Origin: Nereocystis luetkeana
Taxonomy: Eukaryota; Sar; Phaeophyceae; Laminariales; Laminariaceae
Length of the DNA stretch: 64,000 bases
NCBI GenBank assembly: GCA_031213475.1
Contig: JARUPZ010000005.1
Span: forward strand, 10,053,260 to 10,117,259
Direction of reading: 5' to 3'
Shown: positions 23,731 to 35,089 of the stretch, piece by piece
Layout: each line of letters opens with the position of its first letter
Position numbering within the stretch: the stretch's first letter is position 1
Notes under the pieces: generated by a model
What the model saw: only the letters and a program-made list of their open reading frames with translations
Told to the model about the DNA's origin: nothing
Database searches by the model: none
Position numbers and translations under genes: made by a program

Positions 23731-23795
23731 TAACCCCTTCAGAACTGCAGTTCCGTTCTCGGGGACAAGCCGCTCAAACTGGAGTCCTAAATCAC
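23731..23795. mobile_element. PAL2 left half
   Basis: TTAACCCCTTCAGAACTGCAG..TTCCGTTCTCGGGGACAAGCC; the right half is missing. Confidence 0.55.
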
Positions 23796-24005
23796 ATCCG
23801 GCTTTTCAGGCCTTGACACTTGGTGCCGACACCTACGTATAACCCGAGTGTAGCGCTATCCCTAACCCTAAACGCAAGGGCTCATCTGCCAGAGCTTTTC
23901 ATACGAGAGCTTGCAGTCTATGGTACCAGTACAATTCAGCTTCAACTGATCTCTAGGGGAGTAAAAACTGTATCTTCATGAGTACCCTACAAACTAGGTG
24001 TACTA

Positions 24006-24110
24006 TTACGGGGGACCATAGTAAATAGGACCAAATATGGTGAGTAAAAATAGGTAAATATATAGGTTTTTGTATGTACCATAGGTCCTATTAACTATGG
24101 CCCCCCGTAA
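24006..24110 (-). mobile_element. PAL1 MITE, complete
   Basis: 105 bp, TA-flanked, in the divergent gene interval. Confidence 0.85.
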
Positions 24111-24639
24111 TACTAATACTACGGTTGTACTGAAAGAGCACGTCGTACACTATAACGGGAACCATTCGTAGTAATAGTATTCAGGACCCATCGCATGTAT
24201 AAAAACCTGTCTAGTACGGTATTTCTCACGATTAAAATTTGGTATGTTTCCCTCATCTCGCGACCGCTGGAGAGGCGATTGCCGATTTCTTCATCGTCTT
24301 CTCCTTCGCGCGTTCAAGTCCGCCGCCCATCGTGGAGTAATTTGAGAACTGTAGGAATTTTCGCGTTCTTCTTTGTAGCACGCTCATGTTCGCCGTGGTT
24401 CCCCTCCCCCCCCCCCCCCCCCCCCCTCCTCTTCCCCCTCCTCTCCTCCCCTTCCTCCTTGGTACGAGAAAACAGAGCAACTGAGAAGGAAGGAAGCTCG
24501 TACCAACTGACGCTGTCTTGGCGTTAGGCAGCCTCGCCGAGCATTCACATTGCCAGTCTCGGGTACATCGCTTGCACGCCAGGCGTTTTTCGTTGTTGTA
24601 CATACGTAGCGGGTGTGCAGCAGTCGTGAGCTCGTCATC

Positions 24640-27600
24640 ATGGACCTCGATAAGTTCGAGGACGAGATGAAAGCGCTGGCGGTGTGCGTCAAGTGCCTGG
24701 ACGAGAGCAAACCGCGGCAGAGCCTTCTGTGGTGCTCCGGCTGCAGGACGGTCCTCTACTGCTCGGTGACCCACCAGAGGAACCACTGGAAGCACCACAA
24801 GACCTTCTGCCGAACGAGAAAGTGAGCACGCAAACGAATCAACATCCGCGCTAAGAAGACGAAAAGAGCGCACGGGTAGTCTATCGCGCTTTAGCGAAAG
24901 AGCGCAAATCAGGCGCGTGAAGAAAGGACGCAAAGAAAAAACGAGAAGAAACACCCCCCCCGCCCCCCCCCCCCCCCCGGTCACCCCCCCCCCCTCCCCC
25001 CAACTCCCACCGACCCTGCCTCTCCGTGCGGATCTCCGAAAACACCTCAGGGTGGCTATGGCGTCGGCTACACCCGCCCCAGAAAACAGCGAGGGTTGGG
25101 TGCCCCCGCTCCCGTCTATTCAAGGGGCTTCTAGGAAGGACGAGTGCGAGGTTTATGTTTCTGTCTGCGACGCTACGGGGGTCTTTTCCATCCTCGGCAT
25201 GTTCTGGAGGAGTGGGAAGGCCAGCAGACTGTGCAACCTCATGGTCAAGCTCGGGAAGGTGGGGAGGCGTAGATTGGGGAAGGGTTTGTGTTGGTGTTTG
25301 ATGTGGGTGTTAGAGGTGTCGGGGAAGGGCGGGGGGGGGAGGGGAGGGAGGGGGGGGTGTACTCGATAGGAGATATGTACTCGATCTCATGCATGGCCGT
25401 AGTCGTATGACCATAGACCCTCGCATCCCTACAATGCCGGGACGGAGCATGTCGGGTTTTCACCGACCAGGCAGACATTGCTTGCACCAGACTCGAAGCG
25501 CCGTGAGGTGTCTGGCGAGTCGCATGAAGGGTGAGCTGCATCCTACTAAGAACCGCTTGTGAGGCGGACTTGCATATGGATGACAGCTTAAGGGGGGGGG
25601 GGGGGGGGGGGGTTGGTGCTGGTGTTTGGTGTCGGTGTTTGGTGTTGTTGTTGTTGTTGGTGTTGGTGATGGTGATGGTGTTGGTGATGGCGGTTTAGTT
25701 GGTGTTGGTATTGTCGTTGCTGGAGTTTTTCTCAAACGGCCTCATCGCCAAAGTCTAGCCCGTTGTCACAAGACGTGCTCCAATAACATCTGGGAGTGTG
25801 TGTTTCAAGCCATCCTAATCCTTCGGTGCCTCGGACAGATCAAGATCGTTCCCACAGTTCATGATCTAGATCTTTCATGGCAAGAAAATCCCTGATCTTT
25901 ATGATCTAGCTCAGGTTGCCGGGTGGGAGCCGTGTAATCTGCTTGGCCTTTAACTGGTTTCCTGGGTTGGATCTGTACAATGCAGATCCTGCACAACCTC
26001 TGAAAGCGGCAGGTGAGGAACTAGATGATCTATTTGTAGATAGATAAATCATGATCTGTACGGGGTATGAAGTTTTGTTGAGACTTCGTAGGTTAAGAAA
26101 AAGGAATTAAGCTTATTGGGCGATGACAACATCGGCCACGACCTATTCATTCTGCCGCTATGTACACCTATAGTAGTATCGGAACGGCGTTGCGTACGAA
26201 ACAAGGACTTTGACTGTACAACGCTCTCTCTGCGTGGTGTAGACTACTCGTACTGCTAATTTTTTGCTCGCTCCAGAGATGGAGAGACCGGACTTCCCAG
26301 TTGTTTGGACGTTGTACATGGGTCCCAGTGGTTTCGTATCACACGGGTGATAATATCATACACTTACGGTATCACGGGTGATACGATAGCGCACTGTATC
26401 ACACGGGTGACAGGAAAACACACTTACCTCATCACACGGGTGATAAGATGGCACATACCGTAGCACACGGGTGATAATATCATACACTTACCGTATCACA
26501 CGGGCGATAAGATAACACACCGCATCGCACGGGTAATGAGATAACACCACCGTATCACACGGGTGATAATATCGTACACTTACCGTATCACACGGGTGAT
26601 AATATCATACACTTTCCGTATCACACGGGCGCTAAGATAACAACCGTATCACCCGGGTGATAATATAACACTACCGTGTCTCACGGGTGGTATGATGACA
26701 CACCGTATCACACAGGTGATGGGCAACACACCGTATCACACGGGTGATGAGATAGCACACTTCCGATATCACATGGGTGATGAGATAGCACACTTCCGAT
26801 ATCACACGGGTGATAAGATGGCACACCGTATCACACGGATGGTACTACTACACACTTACCATATCAAACGGGTGATGAAATGGCACACACCGTATCACAC
26901 GGGTGATAATATAACACACCGTATCACACGGGTGATAAGATAACACACCGGGTGAAAATATAGCACACCCCCTCGGAGGAATCGGCGAGCCGAGTTCATC
27001 CAAACCCAAGGGGGGGCACAAAAAACCGAAATGGTGACCTGTATGTGGGAAACATTTCGACGAGATGATTCTTTCTTACCCATTGTCGATAGAAAAACAT
27101 ATACCAGGTATACCAGTACTGATTATAGAATACATCAGCTGCAGTCTCAGTGACATTCACCCGAGGGGGGGGGGTGTCAACATGCGTGTTATATATATAG
27201 ATATATATATAGTGTGTTATGCCCCGCAGAAAACAAATCAGTCAATTCGACGCTGTCATCCACGTGCAAGAAAGTCCTCCTCACGGGGCGGTTCTTAGTT
27301 GGGATGCAGCTCACGTTTTGTGCGACTCGCCCAACACCTCGGATTTTTGGCTTCGTTCTTGACACAAGCAAATGTCTGCCTGATCGGCGAAAAAGCCCGA
27401 CTGTGCCCCGTCCCGGCGATACCAGAGATATCAGGGTCTATGGCCATACCACTACGGCCCATGCGCGATATCGAGTGCATTCCCCTCTTGCCCCCTGGGT
27501 GCCACCGCACAATCTCTTCACCCCATTCAACCACGACCGATGCTGCTGCTGCCGCCGGTTCGGCCCTCGCTTGCTCTTCCGCGGATTCTGCTGTTGTTTG

Positions 27601-29942
27601 GGTGTTCGTTTCGTATGTTTTTATTTTTCCCCTTGTTTGCTTGCCCCCCCCCCCCCCCCCCCCCCCATATTTCCCTTCCCCTCCCCCCCCCATGTTTCTT
27701 TCCGCCCCTATTTTTTGGTTTTTCATGTTTGCTTTTCTCCATGCCCCCCCCCTTTCCCCCCCCCCATGTTTTGCTTTTTCTCATGCTTTGTTTTCGCTTC
27801 ATGTTCGCCCCCCCCCCCCCCCATGTTTTTACTTTTCCCATGTTTTATTTTCCCCCCATTTTTTTTCCCTGTGTTGTGCTTTTCCCCCGTGTTTGCTTTT
27901 CCGTCTCCCCCCCCCCACCCACGTTTGCCTCCCCCCCCCGACCATTTTTTTCTTTTTCCTCTTTTTTTTTTTCTTCCATGGTTGCTTTTTCCCATGCCCC
28001 CCCTCCCCCATGTGAGTTCTTTTCCCAATGTTTTTCGTTCGCCCCGTGTGTGTCTTTTCCCCCCGTGTTTTTCCCTTCCCTTATGTTTTTTTCTGCTCCA
28101 TCCCGGCATTGTAGGGATGCGAGGGTCTATGGTCATACGACTACAGCCATGCATGAGATCGAGTACATCTCTCCTATCGAGTACACCCCCCGCCCCCCGC
28201 CCCCCCTCGTGCTTTTGTTTTCCCTCATGTTTCGATTTTTCCCCGTGTTCGCTTTTACCTCATATTTTTGTTTCCCCCATGTTCGACCACGATCACAACA
28301 ACGTCAGGGGCCGGTGTCGTGCTTGCAGACGAAGCTGCCAGACTGGGAGCCGCGCACCCGGCTCGCCGCGCTCAAGACCCTCACGGTCCAGGGCAGCGCC
28401 GACTACGTGAGGGTCACCACCGGGATGGCGGCGAGCCTGACGCAGCGCGCGTTGGACGAGTGGCAGGCTAACGACATGGCCGGCGGCGGAGAGGTGAGAA
28501 CGATCGTAGCCTCTCCGGCACTAACGTGCTGCTTGGCTGTAAACATATTGGCCCACCCAGCGAGCAGGACCTAGTCATCCGAGCAGGCCCGAGAACCTTG
28601 GTTTGACGACCATCCCGGTGTGGCCTCGAGCATAGACTGTTGTATGTTTCGGACTTGCAGCAGTGCAGCGTTCGTCGCTGAGCTTATCGATTTTCTTTAC
28701 CCTGGACATGTTTGTATCATGCTCCGAATCGCCGTCTTGGAGGTCTCCTTTGGTTATTTCCTACTCGTCGACCTATAGCGTATGATACAGCAAGACCTTA
28801 ATTTTTCAGCTCGTGTGCGTGTGTGTTTGTGTGTGTGTGTGTGTGTGTTTTTTTTTTGGTGTAAATGTATTGTACGACTGGAATCAGGTTCGGCTAAAAG
28901 TTTTACACAAGGAGCAGACGCGGGCTACGATAGAGGTGGTATTTTTTGCCTTGCAAGGCAAACAATTCCGATTGACCGGGCTTCTCAACTGAGAAACTAC
29001 CCGATACCCTTATTACAGGGGGAACATGGTTAACGGGACCTATGGTATGCATAAAAACCTATATATTTAACCAATTTTAGTAACAGTATTTGGGCCTATT
29101 AACTATGGCTCCCCGTAAATAGTCCCTTTTTTTGTTGACTGTTGTTTTCGAACGATAGCTTCGACAGGCCGAGGTTTAGGAGTTTGTTTGAAAAAAAAAA
29201 ACTTTGGGGGAGAGACGTAGAGCTTCTCATGTCAGGAGCATCAGACAAGAATAGATGCTACTCCTGCCGGAGCACACTCCATGGGTGCCAGATCACGATT
29301 TGGACGATCTAGATCCTGTATTTTCCCCGCTGTGTGATTAAATGTGCGCGAAGAGCTGCATCAATCACAGATGGCACCCGCGGCAAGCATGTGTGCAAGG
29401 CAAGAGCCCGTGTTACACAGATCCCCACCCCCCAAACATGCTGTGCACAAGAGCTGTGTCGTACCGATCCCACCCGGAAAAAAATGTGAGACCTAGAGCG
29501 GTAGATCGCTCTGAGTCGCAGAACTGCTGCGGACGCTATGTGCTCGGTGTGGGATGGCTGGTAGCCCACACTAGGACAAGAAACAAACGAGTACGCTCCC
29601 CCCTCCCCCGCCGCGGTCGGTCCTTCCTCGCCAATTTGGAAAACATGTTTTATTGTTCTCGGTGTCGTGCGTGCAGGGCTTGGTTCCCGGGCAGTACAAG
29701 GCAGGCGCGGCCAATTTTTTGTTCGAGGTGTTCGAGGTGCCGGGGGTAGGGGGAGGAGGCGTGGATAACTGCGGCTTGGGGGAGTACCTGGCTTCCGAGG
29801 CGCACGGTAAAGAGCGACATGCGCTGCTCACTTCTTGCTGCGATCCCACCCTCGTACGTTGTTTCCATACGTTACATGGAAACATTTTGCTATTCTTATC
29901 CCCTCCCTGTTTTGCCGCCTGTGGCCATCATCTGCCACTGGA

Positions 29943-29974
<32 letters not shown>

Positions 29975-32900
29975 GGTTGTCTCTGTGCCTCCTTGAAACC
30001 GCCACACACGTTTTTTGCGGCAAATTACTTGATATCTCTGTCCGATAGTACTTGCGAGGGTAAATAGTTAAGCCCTTTGTAGGCGGAGGCGTCGCAACTT
30101 GCCCTGCCCACTGCGCTTCGGTTGTTCCATCTCTCTATTCCCCAGTAAACCATCAACAGTGTTACGCAATCATTGCGGGAGCGCCTTCCGCCACTGCCCC
30201 CCCCCCCGCCCCCCCCCCGGCCCCCCCCCCCCCCCCCCACCCCCCAACCCCCCCCACCCCCCCTCCCCCCACGACCGCGGTGAATATTGGACCAGCCTCT
30301 TCTGTGGGAACCCTGCGAACCGCCCTTCGCTGCCCTTCCTCTCACCCCCTCCTTCCCGCGGTGAGTATTGAACCAGCCTCTTTCCTGGAAACCTTGCGCG
30401 CCGTCCCTCAGCTATTCCCCCTCCCCCCCGGCCCGCGGTTGGAAAACTGGACCAGCCTCCTTCAAGGAAACCCTGCTGGAGTGCTGCGACGGCGGCGATA
30501 CTCTGGACGTGTTCTTCTTCGGCCTGCTCAACGAGCGACGGGAGTTCAGGTGAACGCTTGCTTGTTTGACGAACGACGCTTGACACACACGAAGATCGAG
30601 GACTTTTGGCCGAACCTCATATTTGCAGGCTGTATGTCGTAGTCCGATCGCTCGAACTACTACACTGCTGTACGTTCGGGTGTTGTGTGACCCGATGCGG
30701 GATATGTATCGGGTATCAATATAAAGGGGAATATAGCCACCGTTTGGACTCTAATATGAAGACCCAATGGATCTTATATTCCCGAACAGAGCCATGCATC
30801 CCTTGTTGAGAGGGACAAAGTCGGAAGCTGTGCAAACCCAGTTTAGCTAACCTGATACATAATGGTTATCCTACTATACCCGAAGTAGCAGTATAATAGC
30901 AAGTACAATGAGGCGTCCATGTTTTACGTGAGTTCAACATTCAACAGATCATGAAAATCCAAAGCGCTTTTTTTTCGTCCCCGCCATATTTGTAGGATAG
31001 GGGGGCCCGTACACAGCAAAACCTTGATGCTTCTGAGGGTGTACCTCGCCTTACGGGCGCTATACCCTCTCACCCACGCACCGCACGCTTCTAATGCGAG
31101 CTACGACACGCGTTTGTTAAGTAGTAGTTGGCTGGTTCGCCAGCCAACTGAAAAAAAAAAACTACCTGGGAAGTCGGAGGTCGTATACAGCCAACCCCCA
31201 TCCCCTACCGATCGTCCCCTTCTCCAGTTGGGGCTCCGTCTCGAAAGGAAGGCGTGGTGGTCTATGGCAAAATAACTAAGACCAGCAACGAATGAATACC
31301 CCCCCCCCTCCCCCCCCCCCCAGCCCCCCCTTGGTGCAAGCAATGTCTGCCTGGTCGGTGAAAACCCGACATGCTCCGTCCCGGCATTGCAGGGATACGA
31401 GGGTCTATGGTCATACGACTACGGCCATGCATGATATCGAGTACATAGCTCCTATCGAGTACACCCCCCGCCCCCCCCTCCCCCCCCCCCCACCGCCTCC
31501 CGGTTGGTGAGGGGTCCAATATAGCCGACGAAACGGGTGGCAGGTCTTTCTGTTTATGATTGTTTTTTGTCCGGACCGCAGCCATCGCGTATTTGGGGGA
31601 CACAAATTACTTACCCCGGTAATAAGTTGACTGGTTTGTCCCCCAAAACGAGACCACAATCTGCCTTGAAAAGGGTCAAGATGCGCCCTTCCTTTATTTG
31701 GTGATGCACTCCCTGTCTTGGGAACAAAAATTTCTTGGAAAATGGAGTGAGTGCAGCGTGTACTATTATGGGGGACCATAGTAAATAGGACCTACGGTAC
31801 ACACAAAAACCTTAATATTTCGCTTTTTTTACTACCAAGATTTGGTCCTATTTTCTATGGTCCCCCGTAATACACTATACTTGAAAGAGCCGAGGAGCTC
31901 GGCGTACCTCACCCCCCCCCAAAAAAAATGACTTTTGAGAAACATGGTGGAGCGCTTAACCGTTTTGGTCAGGATTACGGTCTTGTTTGATAGAATTCGA
32001 CTTGGAGTGGGTTGAATCAAGACGAGAACAAATCCTGCGGCCGAGGCACCCCAACGATAGTCAGTCTCGTTTTGTGGATATAACGTTTTCGGGGAAAAAA
32101 CTTGAAAACTGAGTAGTTTTGTTCCCAGAACGGGACCGGCTGTAGTAGTAAAGGGGCCGAGGACCCCCCCCCCCCCCCGCCCCCCGCCCTCCCCCTCCCC
32201 AGTCGTTATTTGGTTGGTCGTAGCCCCGTTGGTCGCAGAGTTGTATCCTCTATCGATAAAAAGTCCCAAAGGCTGGGGAGAAACGTAGCGGAACACAATT
32301 GTGGCAAACACTTTGTCAAATGGGACCCGAAATGTGTTTGCGGCCTCTCTTCTGGGTGAGGAGCTCTGTCAGCCAGAAAGGTCTGGACGAAAATATCCCC
32401 CCCACCCCCCCCCCCCCGCCCCGACCGACTTTCCCTCCAAGAGGCTTTCCACGCGCACATTGTCGTCATCATTGTCAGGATTGTTTTCGATTTTGGTTTT
32501 GCTCTCTGTTGTCCCGTCCCGTCCCACCTTGCTGACACGCTCAGGGATTGCTACTCCTTTTTGGAAGGGCTGGCAAAGTGCGGAGGGGCGGAATCTTACG
32601 AGGAGGCGTTGCGCAAGCTCAACGAGCTGGGGGACGGGGATGTGCGCCGGACAACCGCCCGCCTGTGTGACCACGCGAGCCTCTGCTTCCACCTCGCGGG
32701 ACTGTCAGGAGTAGCCTCGGCCATGCACATCGCCAAAGAGGCCTGCGAGCAGGTATGGTTTAGTTGCGTTGGGCGGAAGGGGCTTAGGCTGGTCGAGGGT
32801 GGTGTTAGTGTTCATTTGGTTTTGGTTCGGTTTGGTTCGGTTCGGTTCGGTTTGGTTTGGTTTGGTTTGGTTTGGTTTGGTTTGGCTTGGTTTGGTTTGG

Positions 32901-34479
32901 CTTGGTTTGGTTTGGCTTGGTTTGGTTTGGTTTGGTTTGGTTCGGTCTGGTTCGGTTTAAGTTGGGTTCGGGTCGGGTCGGTCTGGTTCGGTTTAAGTTG
33001 GGTTCGGGTCGGGTCGGATCGGGTCCGCGCATGGAACAGAAGAAATCCCGTCTGACAATCCCGAGGAGGCACTTATTCCGGGTGGCGGTTATATTGAAGT
33101 TCATGTGACAAACATGATTTCGTTCGACAACCAGATGCTGAAGTTTTGTTTCAAAAAGCGCCAAGAACTCAACAAGAGATATACCGGTAGGAGTTATAGA
33201 GCAAACAAGCAGCTTTTATTTACAAGTAAGCACATTTTCATTTATAGTCTGGACGCCCTACTCTTACTAGAGCACCCTGTAAGCATGCCCCCCCCCCCCC
33301 GACCCCCGCTGCCTCCCACCACCTAGCCACTGACTGCAGTTGCGCCCACCGCTTGTCCCCCCCCTATACCCGCTCAATGCGTTGTGCCGAGCAGAACTTT
33401 GAGTCGAGCCCGTTCGCCAAGGCCATGCTTTACAGAACAGCGTTCGACAACGCAGCGGGAGACACCGTGCCGCACCCCCACCCCGAGCTGTCCGAGCAGT
33501 ACAAGGAGGTGGTGTGGACGTCCCTGCAGAGAGCGCAGGTGAACGAGGGAGTGTGAACTGCCCTTTCTACGCGTGCGCGTAAAACCGCGGTGCCGTGGTA
33601 TGGATGCTTCGGTAGCCCCCCGGGCTGGCCGTGACCATCTCTACCGTTCATCCAATGCGCAGGGTTTGGACCGAGCCTCCCCGTGCCCAACACCTCACGG
33701 CGCTTCGCATTGTTTTGTGCCCCCATTATCGTTAGCCGCTGCATTTGATGACTGTGCCCTTCCGCACTCCACCGCCTTAAGGGAGCAATGACGTCGGTTG
33801 ACGGCAGCGTTTTTTTGACACACAGCCGTCGAGGACCGCCGTCAAGGAGCACGAAATCTAACGTCGGTTTGACGGCGCTCTTGCCCTTGGCGGGCGTCCG
33901 TCAAGGACCGCCGTCAAGGACAGACACCCTTCAGCCGTCAAGAATCTCCCCACACTAAAATTTAGTCTGACGCGGGCTACGGCAGGGGTTTGTGTCTTCT
34001 TCTCAGGCTCTTCTCTCGCGGAGTTCCTTGGCGGGCGCCGTGCTGTTCTTCTCCCTGCTCCTCGCCTGCTCGCCGTACGATAGGCGACACCAGGCGAATG
34101 TGTTTTCTACTCGAGGATGGACGCCCACACTATTTTCAAGAACCTTGCTACTAAAGCTGGGGGTACACATGCCAAATGGGGTCAACAACGCCATTGGGGG
34201 GGGGTATCCGCCCGTTTACCTTGTTTTTTTTTAGCTTTTTTTTATCCGCTCGTCGGGTTTTCCTTCATCACGCCGCTCGCCCTCGGTGGAAACGTCTCTT
34301 TTTTTTTTCTTTTTTTTTTTAAATCCAACCTCATTGTGTTTTCCCACCGAATCCCCCTTCCCCCCCCCCCCTCTTCTTGGTCGGTGCTGTGGCAGGAGGC
34401 AACGGGGCAGTCGATGGTGGAGCTCACGCCTATCTCGGCTGAGATCAAGACTCTCCTCGAGCTGGGGATTCTCCTGTAA
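24640..34479 (+). CDS. MYND-type zinc-finger protein (8 exons, about 404 residues)
   Basis: Exons 24640-24821, 25051-25258, 28329-28493, 29677-29806, 30456-30549, 32545-32752, 33395-33538 and 34396-34479 (TAA) join with matching phase at every border, giving 1,215 coding bases. The N-terminus carries a MYND finger: C16-x2-C19, C32-x2-C35, C41, then H45 where the family normally has Cys, then H53 and C57. MYND fingers usually mediate protein-protein contacts, often in chromatin or signalling proteins. The remaining 340 residues match no domain I recognise; they are mixed helical, with TKLPDWEPRTRLAALKTL, SFKETLLECCDGGDTLDVFF and LARLCDHASLCFHLAGLSG-type stretches (the last reads TARLCDHASLCFHLAGL). 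The start was chosen because this ATG opens the finger exon. A read-through of exon 7 would stop at 33554-33556, but its GT donor joins in phase to the last exon. An additional in-phase exon cannot be excluded in the 3 kb intron 2. Confidence 0.75.
25345..25612 (-). repeat. PC-A dispersed repeat
   Basis: Full-length copy, about 95% like 4118-4380 by eye, lying between a G-rich tract (25330-25356) and a G21 run (25590-25611). In intron 2 of the MYND gene. Confidence 0.78.
25800..26060. repeat. GATC-rich diverged repeat
   Basis: ACAGATCAAGATCG, CATGATCTAGATC, TGGATCTGTACAATGCAGATCC and AGATGATCTATTTG. Confidence 0.5.
26330..26965 (+). repeat. Minisatellite GTATCACACGGGTGATAAGAT
   Basis: About 20 units of 27-32 bp: CCGTATCACACGGGTGATAA plus ATATCATACACTTA or GATAACACA. 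The core ATCACACGGGTGAT is nearly palindromic. A single reverse unit occurs at 11436-11475. Confidence 0.95.
27253..27500 (+). repeat. PC-A dispersed repeat, diverged
   Basis: GCTGTCATCCACGTGCAAG, GGTTCTTAGTTGGGATGCAG and ATGTCTGCCTGATCGGCGAAA; ends ATATCGAGTGCATTCCCC. Opposite strand to the copies at 4.1 and 25.3 kb. Confidence 0.65.
28098..28212 (+). repeat. PC-A repeat, 3' part with poly-C
   Basis: TCCCGGCATTGTAGGGATGC to CTATCGAGTACACCCCCC. Confidence 0.7.
29013..29118 (+). mobile_element. PAL1 MITE
   Basis: TTACAGGGGGAACATGG to GGCTCCCCGTAA in an intron of the MYND gene. Confidence 0.8.
29220..29500. repeat. GATC-rich diverged repeat
   Basis: GATCACGATTTGGACGATC, TAGATCCTG, ACAGATCCCCACC and GTACCGATCCCACCC; weaker than the other copies. 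Confidence 0.4.
29944..29973 (+). repeat. Poly-G run, 30 bases
   Basis: The longest uninterrupted homopolymer in the window; more than twenty other C or G runs of 9-20 bases are spread over introns. Confidence 0.97.
30200..30455 (+). repeat. Poly-C tract and triplicated splice-acceptor segment
   Basis: Three units of about 76 bp begin at 30282, 30358 and 30433: CGCGGTGAATATTGGACCAG, CGCGGTGAGTATTGAACCAG, CGCGGTTGGAAAACTGGACC. Each continues into CCTC..CTT..GGAAACC-like sequence; only the third is followed by the real exon (30456). Confidence 0.8.
31225..31500 (+). repeat. PC-B repeat, poly-C, then PC-A repeat
   Basis: PC-B (CTCCGTCTCGAAAGG..GGTCTATGGCAAAATAACTAAG..AATGAATAC) runs into poly-C (31294-31330). 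It is followed at once by PC-A (TTGGTGCAAGCAATGTCTGCC to CTATCGAGTACA) and again poly-C. Confidence 0.7.
31563..31678. mobile_element. PAL2 repeat, diverged
   Basis: GACCGCAGCCATCGCGTATTTGGGGGACACAAA / TTTGTCCCCCAAAACG, ending in GAAAAGGGTCAAG. Confidence 0.55.
31766..31870 (+). mobile_element. PAL1 MITE, complete
   Basis: Inserted at GTACTA; TTATGGGGGACC to GTCCCCCGTAA, 105 bp, in a MYND gene intron. Confidence 0.85.
32812..33025 (+). repeat. (GGTTT)n / (GGTTC)n pentamer array
   Basis: About 210 bp of TTTGG/TTCGG/CTTGG, then two GTTTAAGTTGGGTTCGGGTC units. It follows the donor of MYND exon 6. Confidence 0.93.
33786..33935 (+). repeat. Two tandem copies of a TTGACGGC / GCCGTCAA hairpin repeat
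   Basis: Each copy starts ACGTCGGTTTGACGGC (or ACGTCGGTTGACGGC) and ends CCGTCAAGGACCGCCGTCAAGGA-like; the arms are complementary. Confidence 0.7.
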
Positions 34480-34683
34480 ACAATACGAGCAGTTGGTACA
34501 TTAGGTCCTGTTTCTATGCTACCACCCCCCGTACTGCCGCATTAGTTCCTGTAGGCAATTCGATCGGTAGGTGGTCAGTGTTTCTGTGACACCACCCGCA
34601 GATCCGCAGCAGCAGCAGTACGGCGCTCTGACAATATGAACAGTAGATAGTCTGCGTTTCTCTGGTGTTTTCGGCAGGTCTAA

Positions 34684-34690
34684 AGCAACC

Positions 34691-34729
<39 letters not shown>

Positions 34730-34738
34730 GCAGCGCAG
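34684..34738 (+). repeat. (CAG)n microsatellite
   Basis: About 16 CAG units 3' of the MYND gene. Confidence 0.93.
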
Positions 34739-34904
34739 CACGCTAGACAATACGCGCGATACGTAGGTAGTCTGCGTTTTTTTTCTGATGCCCCCCCGCC
34801 CCCGCGCATAAAACAAAAAAGCAGCAGCAATGCAGTACAATCGTACAGACAACACGAGCAGCAGGTACAGTGTGTGCCCCCTCTGATATTCTCCCCAGGC
34901 CCGC

Positions 34905-34967
34905 GGCAGCAGCCACAGCGGCAGCAGCAGCGGCGGCAGTAGCAGCGGCAGTAGCAGCGGCAGCAGC

Positions 34968-35038
<71 letters not shown>

Positions 35039-35085
35039 CAGCAGCAGCAGCATCAGCAGCAGCAGCAGCAGCAATTTGTCCCCAA
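34905..35085 (+). repeat. (CAG)n microsatellite
   Basis: GCAGCAGCGGCAGTA mixed, then about 24 pure CAG, then CATCAGCAG; gives false poly-Ala/Gln/Leu ORFs. Confidence 0.95.
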
Positions 35086-35089
35086 AAAT

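Larger units (their letters stand above)
22201..24639. promoter_or_regulatory. Interval between divergent genes, probable promoter region
   Basis: Between the 5'-most visible exon of the - strand gene and the ATG of the MYND gene. Holds two PAL1 copies and the densest cluster of TACCWGGTA and TATTAATA motifs (23036-23717). No TATA box or initiator could be singled out. Confidence 0.3.

Noticed and set aside
24253..24984. 243-residue - strand ORF over the MYND exon
   Set aside because: Antisense shadow of the zinc-finger exon and a poly-C tract.
26330..26965. CRISPR-like array
   Set aside because: No unique spacers; units follow each other directly as a minisatellite in a eukaryotic intron.
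27214..28574. ORFs of 238-398 residues rich in Pro and Phe
   Set aside because: They arise from poly-C/poly-T intron sequence; only 28329-28493 is coding, in one frame.
33539..33556. MYND gene ending at TGA 33554-33556
   Set aside because: The exon has a good GT donor at 33539 and joins in phase to a coding-like terminal exon at 34396; read-through remains a less likely alternative.
34006..34080. Extra MYND exon after TTCTTCTCAG at 34005
   Set aside because: Good acceptor, but I found no donor that keeps phase into 34396.
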